DNA from: Streptomyces griseomycini | GTDB taxonomy: Bacteria > Actinomycetota > Actinomycetes > Streptomycetales > Streptomycetaceae | NCBI RefSeq assembly: GCF_014203535.1 | Contig: NZ_JACHJI010000001.1 | Location: 682,001-746,000 of the forward strand | DNA length: 64,000 nucleotides | Direction: 5' to 3' | Shown here: positions 43,001 to 48,866 of the stretch, one piece after another | Layout of the letters: each line of letters starts with the position of its first letter | Position numbering within the stretch: the stretch's first letter is position 1 | The notes under the pieces: generated by a model | Databases searched by the model: none | Seen by the model: the letters and a program-made list of their open reading frames with translations, nothing else | Told to the model about the DNA's origin: nothing | Program-made: the position numbers and the translations under genes

Positions 43001-43395
43001 CCCTCGTGCGCGCCCTGCACGCGTCCGGCCGGCGGGTCGTCGTCGTCGGTGACGTGGGCGAGCGGGCCGTCCGGCGCTGTCTGCGGCCCCACCGGCTGCC
43101 GCTGGCCGGCGTCCACGGCCGCAGCCGCGACCCCGCCCTGCTCATGCCCCACCCGGACTGCCTGGGGCGGGCCCTGAGCGCGTCCGGCGCGTCCGCCGCC
43201 CCGGCCGGTGTGCTGATCGGCTCGTCGGTCGCCGAGTTCACCGCCGCGCAGCAGGCGGGGCTGCCCTTCGTCGGCTACGCCTACACCTCCGCCGTCCGCC
43301 GCAGCCTGCGCGAGGCGGGCTGCGAGCTCACCGTCGACTCGATGGCCCCCCTCCTGGAGGCCGCCCGCTCGCTGCCCCGCCCGCGCGGTTCCTGA
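40039..43395 (+). CDS. SAV_2336-type vWA-like protein with a catalytically dead HAD domain
   Basis: An 1,118-residue multidomain protein. Residues about 160-330 match the SAV_2336 N-terminal, vWA-like region (LNLVHDAGPTMPVWRPLV; LSDCMGPQW); the metal site DxSxS reads D185-A-G-P-T and is degenerate. A proline-rich stretch (about 500-560) leads to a beta-rich region with WHVTDPVAFVRAEV that recalls band-7-like domains (uncertain). Residues about 890-1110 have the fold signature of HAD phosphatases, but every catalytic motif is gone: nucleophile Asp is G896 in GFDGP, motif II is G1004, the Lys is M1036, and the DD motif reads IGSSVAE (S1062). It probably binds a nucleotide or phosphorylated signal. 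It overlaps the MoxR gene by 11 bases. Confidence 0.8.
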   Translation: MASDHPGAPEPLARLADVLAGAAGGRRPAPLELAELLWLARHMDTGAEDPAPPEPRDGPPPDRPAPVPRERESAPRPAPRPEEHGVPRAPLHLPSPARSGDGPGGAGAEPHAALLAPAPPMLRRPLALQRALRPLKRRVESPRGRELDEHATADRLARLDAAPDSWLPVMRPARERWLRLNLVHDAGPTMPVWRPLVRELHAVLARSGVFRTVNLLRADPDGTVHGPGAHVPADGRVATLVLSDCMGPQWRHGPAGALWYGTLHRWARSAPLAVVQPLPEHLWRDTALPAVPGLLSAPYPAAPTAALAFTPYEGTHPDGTPTPWSTLPIPVLEPGPDWLANWASLLASPGGTGVPAAVAASDRPPVDRDDRTDVGRLTPEELVLRFRAAASPEAFRLAGHLALGRPDLPVMRLVQAATSPDPRPQHLAEVILSGMLTAVPGPPGSYAFRPGVRDLLLRGLPRTARNRTAELLDRVGGLIDEGAGRVPGDFLASTPSRSGTLTGPADGEAFATVSPQSARRLSGAAEPSPPRAASPPGSASRAGSAGAAPRDHATVTFRADGLSGRPEARITLEYAVHQVLSRSSLTPLQYEVRVLPDGYDVRTEPGAYLLPLLVAILRGLPQALAGLPDPPRLEVLLWDAPTAPPEPPAPHGRAGVVVVVPPGLYEQFAASSAARGPARFRPVYDAGAPSAPPVAWYCPLGAADAEPPARDLVRGPFITHDLRELGAPAPGRTAVVHTRPDGTLALLNPVQPYGTRRPHPATYYLVDLTSQQASRTVTLPGARGGSFTAAVALAWHVTDPVAFVRAEVTGVAERLLAHLLDATARVTRRHPVRRAGAAQREVAAGPATWPVPGVAVSCSVRLARGGAPLPGPPRGPEPPGLRPADVLAGADTVLIGFDGPLARLFSSRTAREAALELLAVVAEHRPPHDALGGRPPAPGDVPQDALVHPLEVLRAFAHDRLGPVLCERLDAIELRAAPDAPMTYRSAALVRALHASGRRVVVVGDVGERAVRRCLRPHRLPLAGVHGRSRDPALLMPHPDCLGRALSASGASAAPAGVLIGSSVAEFTAAQQAGLPFVGYAYTSAVRRSLREAGCELTVDSMAPLLEAARSLPRPRGS

Positions 43396-43524
43396 CGCCC
43401 GCCCCCCGTTCAGCGGCCCCCCGCCCGGCCCCCCAGGAAAGGCGCCCGCCCCGGCACCCGCGGACGATGGCGGGGAGGTCCGTCGCCCGGCGGGCCGCTG
43501 GGTCCGCACTCGGGAGGATCTGCC

Positions 43525-44562
43525 GTGACCGCCACTCTGGAGCAGTTGCGCCGCTGCCACTTCGCCGTCGACCTCGGGGCGGCCCGCACCCGGGTGTACG
43601 TCAAGGGCGCCGGTCTCGTCGTCGACCAGCCGTCCGTCGCCGCCGTGAACACCCGCACCGGCGCGCTGATCGCGGTCGGTGAGTTCGCGGAGAAGATGAC
43701 GGGCCGCACGCCGGACTACATCCGCGTCGTGCGGCCCGTCTCCGGCGGCACGGTCGTCGACATCGAGATGGCGCAGCGCATGCTGCGGCAGCTGCTCGGC
43801 GACAAGACCCGCCGCACGCTGCGCCGCAAGCCCTTGCTGCGGGCCGCGGCCTGCACTCCGCACGACGCCGATCCGCTCGCCCAGCGCGCCGCGATCGAGA
43901 CCCTGGTCGGTCTCGGCGCCCGCCGGGTGGAACTGGTCGACACGCTGATCGCCGCCGCCGTCGGCTGCGGTCTGCCCGTGGAGCGCCCCGAGGCGGCCAT
44001 GATCATGGTGTGCGGGGCGGCGGCCACCCAGGTGGCGGTGCTCTCCCTGGGGGCGATCGTGACGGCGGAGCGCATCCCCGTCGGCGGTGAGGCCGTGGAC
44101 CACGCGATCGTGCAGCACCTGCGCCACCGGCACGAGCTGGTGCTGCCGAGCCAGTCCGTACGGCCGCTGCAGCTGGCGCTGTCCGGCAACGGGCTCACCC
44201 CCCGGGGCCCGGAGTCGACGGAGATCCACGGGCGGGACGTCGCCACCGGTCTGGCCCGTTCCGTGACGGTCGACACGGCCGCCGTCCGGGAGGCCATCCA
44301 GACGCCGCTGACCGCCGTCCTCGACGGCATCGGCAAGGTGCTTCGGGAGTGCCCGCCCGATCTGGTCGCCGACCTCGCCGACCGCGGGATCATGATGGTC
44401 GGCGGGAGCGCCCTGCTGCCGGGGCTGGACCAGATGCTGCGCGAGGCGACGGGCATGCCCGTGCACATCGCCGAACGGCCCGACGTGTGCGCCGTGCAGG
44501 GACTGGGCGCCATGCTGGAGGGCAGGATCGCACCGATGGTGCTGGACCCGCTGAAGGCTTAG
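43525..44562 (+). CDS. mbl: MreB-like actin homologue Mbl
   Basis: A 345-residue bacterial actin. The phosphate and adenosine motifs are visible: FAVDLGAARTRVYVKGAGLVVDQPSV at the N terminus, MIMVCGAAATQVAVLSLG, and IMMVGGSALLPGLDQMLREATG. It is shorter and more divergent than MreB, as is the S. coelicolor Mbl, which supports spore-wall synthesis together with MreB; gene order (matB upstream, then this gene) agrees with that genome as I remember it. The GTG start at 43525 has GGGAGGA nine bases upstream. It is read in the same direction as the conflict system, 129 bases downstream, and ends in a hairpin terminator. Confidence 0.9.
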   Translation: MTATLEQLRRCHFAVDLGAARTRVYVKGAGLVVDQPSVAAVNTRTGALIAVGEFAEKMTGRTPDYIRVVRPVSGGTVVDIEMAQRMLRQLLGDKTRRTLRRKPLLRAAACTPHDADPLAQRAAIETLVGLGARRVELVDTLIAAAVGCGLPVERPEAAMIMVCGAAATQVAVLSLGAIVTAERIPVGGEAVDHAIVQHLRHRHELVLPSQSVRPLQLALSGNGLTPRGPESTEIHGRDVATGLARSVTVDTAAVREAIQTPLTAVLDGIGKVLRECPPDLVADLADRGIMMVGGSALLPGLDQMLREATGMPVHIAERPDVCAVQGLGAMLEGRIAPMVLDPLKA

Positions 44563-44584
44563 GCCCCCCGTTCCCGGCGGGGCC
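44562..44584 (+). terminator. Terminator after mbl
   Basis: GGCCCC at 44562-44567 pairs with GGGGCC at 44579-44584, with further CG pairs inside and a loop of about four bases. It starts at the last base of the mbl stop codon. A second perfect palindrome GCGGTCCGGACCGC lies just downstream (about 44588-44601) and may serve the convergent small gene. Confidence 0.55.
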
Positions 44585-44679
44585 GGAGCGGTCCGGACCG
44601 CCTCGGCGCGCAGCCCTCCGCCGGTGCGCTCGTGCGCCTCCACCGCCTCGGCCCGGAGCCGACGACGGCGCCCGCCCTC

Positions 44680-44886
44680 TCAGTGGAAGGCCAGCCAGCC
44701 GATGCCCAGGGCGCAGGTGAGGCCGGCGGCGGCCACGGCGGCGGGCCGGTTGCGGTGCAGTGCGAACCAGAGCAGCGCGGCGGTCACCAGCACGGCGCCC
44801 GTGCCGATCGCGGCGCGCGACGGCCCGTCGCCGTAGCCGTACTCACCGAAGTGCCTCGCCAGCCAGGCGAACCAGGCGATCCTCAT
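44680..44886 (-). CDS. Small two-helix membrane protein
   Basis: A 68-residue protein with two hydrophobic segments (AAIGTGAVLVTAALLWFAL and AAVAAAGLTCALGIGWLAF) joined by a short HRNRP turn. The N terminus MRIAWFAWLARHFGEYGYGDG is amphipathic. GGGGAG lies four to five bases before the ATG at 44886. Its start overlaps the stop of a further small gene (ATGA at 44883-44886). No family recognised; similar tiny membrane proteins are common in Streptomyces. Confidence 0.7.
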   Translation of the reverse strand: MRIAWFAWLARHFGEYGYGDGPSRAAIGTGAVLVTAALLWFALHRNRPAAVAAAGLTCALGIGWLAFH

Positions 44887-45083
44887 CGTGCTCCCCGTGA
44901 CTCTCTCCTCGAGGTGGCGACCAGGCCCCGCCGGGCGGGTACGCGGTCCGTCCCGTCCTCCACCGGACGGCGCGGCACCCCGCGCTCCCGGACGGCCGGA
45001 CGCGCCGGCGTCGCCACGTCGCCGGAGACGTCGGACGGCCGGGTCTCCGCGACCGCGGTCACCTCGGTTCTCCCCCTGCTCAC
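44883..45083 (-). CDS. Possible small coupled protein, function unknown
   Basis: A 66-codon frame from GTG 45083 to a TGA that overlaps the next start by ATGA. The predicted protein is hydrophilic and Arg/Pro-rich (ETRPSDVSGDVATPARPAV; RVPARRGLVATSRRESRGAR). Third positions are strongly GC-biased in this frame, and the coupled stop/start supports translation, but the ribosome site (AGGGA three bases upstream) is poorly spaced and no family is recognised. It could instead be untranslated leader. The following 298 bases to 45381 hold no recognisable gene. Confidence 0.4.
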   Translation of the reverse strand: MSRGRTEVTAVAETRPSDVSGDVATPARPAVRERGVPRRPVEDGTDRVPARRGLVATSRRESRGAR

Positions 45084-45381
45084 TTGTCCCTGCCAGCCCG
45101 GAAAGCGGCACGGCAGGACGAGCCGGTCGCGCTTTCGGCGGGCGGTGGTCAGCCGCCGCACCGGTGTCCCACCCGGCTCGTTCCCTCACCCGCAGTTTAG
45201 TGGCGGGGCCCGTACGGAAGCCGGGCGAGGTGACCTGAACGGCGGTCAACCGCCTTGCTCCACCCGGGGGATGCGGCCCGTACGCGTCCACCGCGCGCCG
45301 GACCACCGGCCCCGGAGGGGTCCGGCCTCCTCGGGGACCGTTCCCCCGGGAGCACACGGGACCCGTCCGGCCGGGGAGCGG

Positions 45382-46335
45382 TCACCGGGCGAACCAGCAC
45401 CGCACCGTCGTGCCCTCGTCGCCGGTGTGCGTCCGCACCAGGTCGGCGATCAGGTTGACCAGCAGCAGTCCGCGCCCGCCGGGCCGCTCGCGGGCCGGGG
45501 GCCGGCGGCCGGCGAGCGGGTCGGTGAGCCGGCCCCGGTCGCGCACCTCGCACAGCACGTGGCCGCCCTCGCCCCAGACCCGCAGCACCCCCGAACCGCC
45601 GCCGTGCACCACGCTGTTCGTGGTCAGCTCGGTCGCGGCGAGGGCCAGGTCCTCCAGGGTGACGCCGGTGAGACCGAGCCGCCGCCCCTCGTCGGTGGCG
45701 AGGTGCCGGGCCCGGGTCAGCGACTCGGCGGCGAAGGGGAAGGTCATCGCGTCCGGCACGGGCGGCAGCGGCTCGTTGTAGCGGGCGACGACGGCGTCGG
45801 GGGCGTAGGCCGCGCTGCCGTGCGCCGGAGCGGAGCCGGCCGGGATGACGACGGGGTGGGTGGCGTGGGCGTCGGCGAGGACCGGTTCGGACAGGCTCCC
45901 GGCGTCGTAGGGGCACAGGATGGTCACCGCACGGCCCCGGAAGGCGGTGTTGATCAGCGCCTCGTGCTGGGCGCAGGCGGGGTACTCGGCCGCGGAGCGG
46001 CCGGCCCAGATCGGTTCGCCGACGATCCGCACCCGCCGCCCGGCCGGCTGGGCGTCGGCGAAGGCGCGCAGCACACCGGGGATGATCCGGCCGGGGTTGC
46101 GTCCGGCCTCCCGCATGTCCAGGAGCCGGACGGTCCGCGCGTCGTCGCCGAGCGCGTCCCGGATCAGCCGCAGCCGGTCACCGGGCACGGCGACCGCCAC
46201 CGGCTCGCCGGCCGCCAGTCCCTCGCGCACGAACGGGACGGTGCCGTCCAGGTACTCCCGCTCGTCCCGGTAGAAGAGGGCGGGGTGGACGAAGGGGTCC
46301 GGGGCGGTCCCCACGGGTTCGGCCGCGGCACTCAT
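45382..46335 (-). CDS. MEDS domain sensor with HATPase (RsbW-like) anti-sigma domain
   Basis: A 317-residue protein. Residues about 20-170 form a MEDS (DcmR-like sensory) domain: HPALFYRDEREYLDGTVPFVREGLAAGEPVAVAVPG and later GEPIWAGRSAAEYPACAQHEALIN. Residues about 200-317 are a GHKL ATPase of the anti-sigma/RsbW type (LEDLALAATELTTNSVVHGGG N-box; RERPGGRGLLLVNLIADLV G-box). It should bind or phosphorylate a STAS antagonist and thereby control a sigma factor. It overlaps the STAS gene by ATGA (46332-46335), giving a co-translated switch pair, a common actinomycete module. Confidence 0.88.
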   Translation of the reverse strand: MSAAAEPVGTAPDPFVHPALFYRDEREYLDGTVPFVREGLAAGEPVAVAVPGDRLRLIRDALGDDARTVRLLDMREAGRNPGRIIPGVLRAFADAQPAGRRVRIVGEPIWAGRSAAEYPACAQHEALINTAFRGRAVTILCPYDAGSLSEPVLADAHATHPVVIPAGSAPAHGSAAYAPDAVVARYNEPLPPVPDAMTFPFAAESLTRARHLATDEGRRLGLTGVTLEDLALAATELTTNSVVHGGGSGVLRVWGEGGHVLCEVRDRGRLTDPLAGRRPPARERPGGRGLLLVNLIADLVRTHTGDEGTTVRCWFAR

Positions 46336-46685
46336 GACATCGACACCTCGATCGTCGGAAGGTCGGGCCAGAACATCTCCAGCACCCGTCGCAGGGTCGG
46401 CGGCGGACGGCGCACCACGAACCACCGGCCGTCCCCGAGGCGCTCGGCGGCGGCCGCGAGGGCACCGGCGCCCGCGACGTCGGCGAACGTCACCCCGGAC
46501 AGCTCCAGGTGGTACACGCCCCCGCCCTCGCGCACCGCCTGTTCCAGTACGCGTTCCCAGACCGGGTGCGTGGCGAGGACGATCTCCCCGGCCGCGCGGA
46601 CGCCGTGGCACCCGTCCAGCGGGCGCACCGTCAGGACCGGCACCGGGTCCCCGGTTCCGTGCGGCGTCCGAGGTCGAGTGTCCAC
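46332..46685 (-). CDS. STAS-domain anti-sigma factor antagonist
   Basis: A 117-residue single STAS domain (VLTVRPLDGCHGVRAAGEIVLATH, then YHLELSGVTFADVAGAGALAAAA) of the SpoIIAA/RsbV kind. The residue usually phosphorylated lies in FADVAGAGAL, where a Ser or Thr is replaced by Val/Ala, so regulation by phosphorylation is doubtful. The GTG at 46685 is preferred: GGGGAG (46692-46697) is six bases upstream. It is the first gene of a two-gene operon with the MEDS-HATPase protein, its presumed partner, and is divergent from the STAS-ANTAR gene. Confidence 0.8.
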   Translation of the reverse strand: MDTRPRTPHGTGDPVPVLTVRPLDGCHGVRAAGEIVLATHPVWERVLEQAVREGGGVYHLELSGVTFADVAGAGALAAAAERLGDGRWFVVRRPPPTLRRVLEMFWPDLPTIEVSMS

Positions 46686-46887
46686 CACCGTCTCCCCACG
46701 TTCGGACCGGCGTCTACCCCGTCGGTTCCCGGCCACTCCCCGGCCCGGTGTGTAGTACGCCGCAGGCGGGGCAGGCGCACTCGCAGCGCAGCCGGGACCG
46801 TACGCAGCCTACCGCCCCCGGTTCCGACGGCGGACGGACTCCCGCGGACGCCCGGCGACCACCCACGAGCACCGACAAGGCGGTGAC

Positions 46888-47568
46888 ATGACCTCCGCGG
46901 CACCACTCCCCTTCCCGGGAAGGACGAACACCTTGGTCATCGGCGGGCGCATGGACGCGGACCGGGCGCTGCTCGCACCACGCGGCGAGCTCGTCCAAGG
47001 GTGCGCGGACGCCCTGGCCGAGAAGCTGGCGCAGCTGCCGGCCCGCACGGCGCGGGTGGATCTGGACATGAGCGGCGTGCACTTCATGGACACCGCGGGG
47101 CTGAAGTTCCTCGACGTCCTGCGCGACCACGGCCACCGGCGGTCGGTGCCGGTCACGGCCACCCGCTGGAACGGCCAGCCGCGGCGCATCCTGGAACTCG
47201 CCGGCCTCGACACCACGGACCCGCTGCGCTCCCCGGCCCCGCAGGACGCGCCGGCGCGGGCCGCCTCGGCGGTGGCCCTGGAGCGGGCGGAACGGCTGGA
47301 CATGCTCCAGGCGGAGGTCGAGCAGCTCCGGCAGGCGATCGCCTCCCGCCCGGTCATAGACCAGGCGCGCGGCGTCCTGATGGCCACGTACGGCTGCACC
47401 TCGGACGAGGCCTGGCACATCCTCCGGGAGGCCTCCCAGCTGTCCAACACCAAGCTCCGGACGGTCGCCGCGGCCCTGACGGCCTGCGCGGCGGCGGAGG
47501 ACACTCCCCCGCTGCCGGAGGAGGTGCGGGACGCCCTGGCCAGGGCCCTCGCCCGCCGCCGGTCCTGA
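46888..47568 (+). CDS. STAS-ANTAR regulatory protein
   Basis: A 226-residue protein linking a STAS domain (residues about 30-120, ARVDLDMSGVHFMDTAGLKFL with a phosphorylatable Thr) to an RNA-binding ANTAR domain (about 145-205, LRQAIASRPVIDQARGVLMATYGCTSDEAWHIL). ANTAR domains bind paired stem-loops in transcripts and prevent termination. The fusion would let an anti-sigma-type partner-switch control antitermination rather than a sigma factor. It is transcribed alone, divergent from the STAS/MEDS pair, and converges on the ECF sigma gene. Target RNAs are not evident in this window. Confidence 0.87.
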   Translation: MTSAAPLPFPGRTNTLVIGGRMDADRALLAPRGELVQGCADALAEKLAQLPARTARVDLDMSGVHFMDTAGLKFLDVLRDHGHRRSVPVTATRWNGQPRRILELAGLDTTDPLRSPAPQDAPARAASAVALERAERLDMLQAEVEQLRQAIASRPVIDQARGVLMATYGCTSDEAWHILREASQLSNTKLRTVAAALTACAAAEDTPPLPEEVRDALARALARRRS

Positions 47569-47572
47569 AGGC

Positions 47573-47586
47573 CGGGCCGCGGCCCG
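47573..47586. terminator. Terminator-like palindrome between STAS-ANTAR and sigma factor genes
   Basis: CGGGCCGCGGCCCG is a perfect 14-base palindrome in the 33-base gap between the two convergent genes. Without a proper loop only about five pairs could form in RNA, so it is a weak candidate for a shared terminator. Confidence 0.35.
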
Positions 47587-47601
47587 CGCCGGGAAGCCGT
47601 C

Positions 47602-48417
47602 CTACGGGGACCGCTTCCTGCCGTGCGTCTCCGGCCGGCGGTCCGCGGTGGTCCCGGTGAAGGCGGTTCCGGGAGCCCCGGCGCGGAACGCCGAGGAGGG
47701 AGGGAGGGCGCCGGGAACGGCGTGGGTCACGTCCGAGGCGCGGACGTCCCGCCGCTTGCGCCTGCCGCAGACGTCGCACTGCCCGACGTGGCGGGTGATG
47801 CGCTTGCGCACCAGCACCGTCATCACGCCGTCCCAGCCGTCGAGCATCCGGCCCAGTTCGGCGCAGTCCTCCCGTCCGCTGCGGGCCAGGACCACCGCCG
47901 CCACGGCGTTCTCGAACTGCTGCCGTGCCCGGGACAGCAGCGCGTGCGCGTGGTTGCGCGGCATCCCCAGCGCCGCGGCCACCTCGGCACCGTCCAGGTC
48001 CCGGCGCACCAGCAGCTCCAGCACCTCGCGATCACGGGAGTTGAGCCCTTCGAAGGCGTCCCACACCAGGGTGCGGATCTCCTCGTCGCGCAGGCGCGCA
48101 CCGAGGTCGCGCGCCTCGTCGGCCACCTCGCCGGCCTCCTCGAGCCCGGTGGTGCGGCCCGTGGCGCGCAGCTGGCGCCGGCATTCGTTGCGGGCGATCG
48201 CGTAGAGCCACGGACGCAGCCGCCGGGGGTCCCGCAGCTGGTCGATGCACTCGTTGGCGAGGACGAACGTGTCGTGCAGGGCGTCGGCGGCGGCGTCGCC
48301 GCTGCGCAGAACCGAACGGCAGTAGCCGTAGATCTCACCCGCGTAGGCGTCGTACGCCGCCGCCAGCCCCTCGGGGTCCGCGGCCCGTATGGCGGCCACC
48401 ATTTCATGATCGTCCAT
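47602..48417 (-). CDS. ECF-type RNA polymerase sigma factor with C-terminal extension
   Basis: A 271-residue sigma-70-family factor. Region 2 is at about residues 20-90 (AAYDAYAGEIYGYCRSVL, DTFVLANECIDQLRDPRRLRPWLYAIARNECRR) and region 4 at about 120-180 (LNSRDREVLELLVRRDLDGAEVAAALGMPRNHAHALLSRAR). An unusual tail of about 90 residues includes HVGQCDVCGRRKRR, a zinc-binding motif like that of ZAS anti-sigma factors, so the protein may carry part of its own regulation. The ATG at 48417 lacks a ribosome site but is placed exactly where a good promoter predicts transcription to start, so the mRNA is probably leaderless. Confidence 0.88.
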   Translation of the reverse strand: MDDHEMVAAIRAADPEGLAAAYDAYAGEIYGYCRSVLRSGDAAADALHDTFVLANECIDQLRDPRRLRPWLYAIARNECRRQLRATGRTTGLEEAGEVADEARDLGARLRDEEIRTLVWDAFEGLNSRDREVLELLVRRDLDGAEVAAALGMPRNHAHALLSRARQQFENAVAAVVLARSGREDCAELGRMLDGWDGVMTVLVRKRITRHVGQCDVCGRRKRRDVRASDVTHAVPGALPPSSAFRAGAPGTAFTGTTADRRPETHGRKRSP

Positions 48418-48424
48418 ATAGGAA

Positions 48425-48453
48425 ACACTAGATTAAAACGGACATGGTTTGAA
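48425..48453 (-). promoter_or_regulatory. Promoter of the sigma factor gene, giving a leaderless mRNA
   Basis: Read on the minus strand: TTCAAA (48453-48448), exactly 17 bases, TAGTGT (48430-48425), then seven bases to the ATG. Transcription should begin at or next to the A of the start codon. The absence of any Shine-Dalgarno sequence agrees. Confidence 0.6.
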
Positions 48454-48581
48454 CCCCCTCCCGCACACTGCGACAGACCCGGCACACGCTCGCCCCGCCC
48501 GTCGGACGGGAGGGAGGAAAAGGAAAAAAAGGACTTCGGAAAGTCGTTGTTCCGACCCGCCCTCGTGGCTCTTGTAAGGGA

Positions 48582-48600
48582 GCGGGACACAGGGTCCCGC
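48582..48600 (+). promoter_or_regulatory. Hairpin just upstream of the LuxR-type gene
   Basis: GCGGGAC and GTCCCGC pair across a five-base loop (ACAGG), ending eight bases before the GAAGGAG ribosome site of the downstream gene. It may limit translation, end a transcript coming from upstream, or bind an ANTAR-like protein. An A-rich stretch (GGAAAAGGAAAAAAAGGA near 48515-48532), unusual here, lies upstream. Confidence 0.35.
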
Positions 48601-48619
48601 CCCCCCCGAAGGAGCCAGC

Positions 48620-48826
48620 ATGCACACGTCGTCCCGCGTCGCCCTGTCTCCCCGCGAGCAGCAGATCCTGCGGCACATGACGGAGGGGTGCACCTACGCC
48701 GGAACGGCGCGCCGGATCGGTATCTCCGTGCACACCGTCGACGGCTACCTGCGCCGGATCCGGGCCAAGACCGGCATCCACACCCAGGCGGAGCTGGTCC
48801 GCCTGGCGGTGACCCTCGGGATGTGA
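48620..48826 (+). CDS. Stand-alone LuxR-type helix-turn-helix protein
   Basis: A 68-residue protein consisting only of a GerE/LuxR DNA-binding domain: LSPREQQILRHMTEGCTYAGTARRIGISVHTVDGYLRRIRAKTGI, with no receiver or autoinducer domain. A GAAGGAG ribosome site precedes the ATG at 48620. Such orphan domains can act as small activators, as GerE does. It is divergent from the sigma factor gene, sharing a 202-base promoter region, and converges on the SpoIIE-type phosphatase across a hairpin. Targets unknown. Confidence 0.85.
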   Translation: MHTSSRVALSPREQQILRHMTEGCTYAGTARRIGISVHTVDGYLRRIRAKTGIHTQAELVRLAVTLGM

Positions 48827-48866
48827 CCGCCGGGCCCCGGGCTCGCGTTCCGTCCGCGCGGCGGTC
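48825..48866. terminator. Bidirectional terminator between LuxR-type and SpoIIE-type genes
   Basis: GACCGCCG at 48825-48832 and CGGCGGTC at 48859-48866 form a perfect 8-base stem around a 26-base loop that itself holds GGGCCCC-type pairs. It fills the gap between the two convergent stop codons. Confidence 0.55.

Noticed and set aside
44887..45381. Several short overlapping frames in this interval other than 44883-45083
   Set aside because: They lack ribosome sites, coupling or GC-biased third positions.
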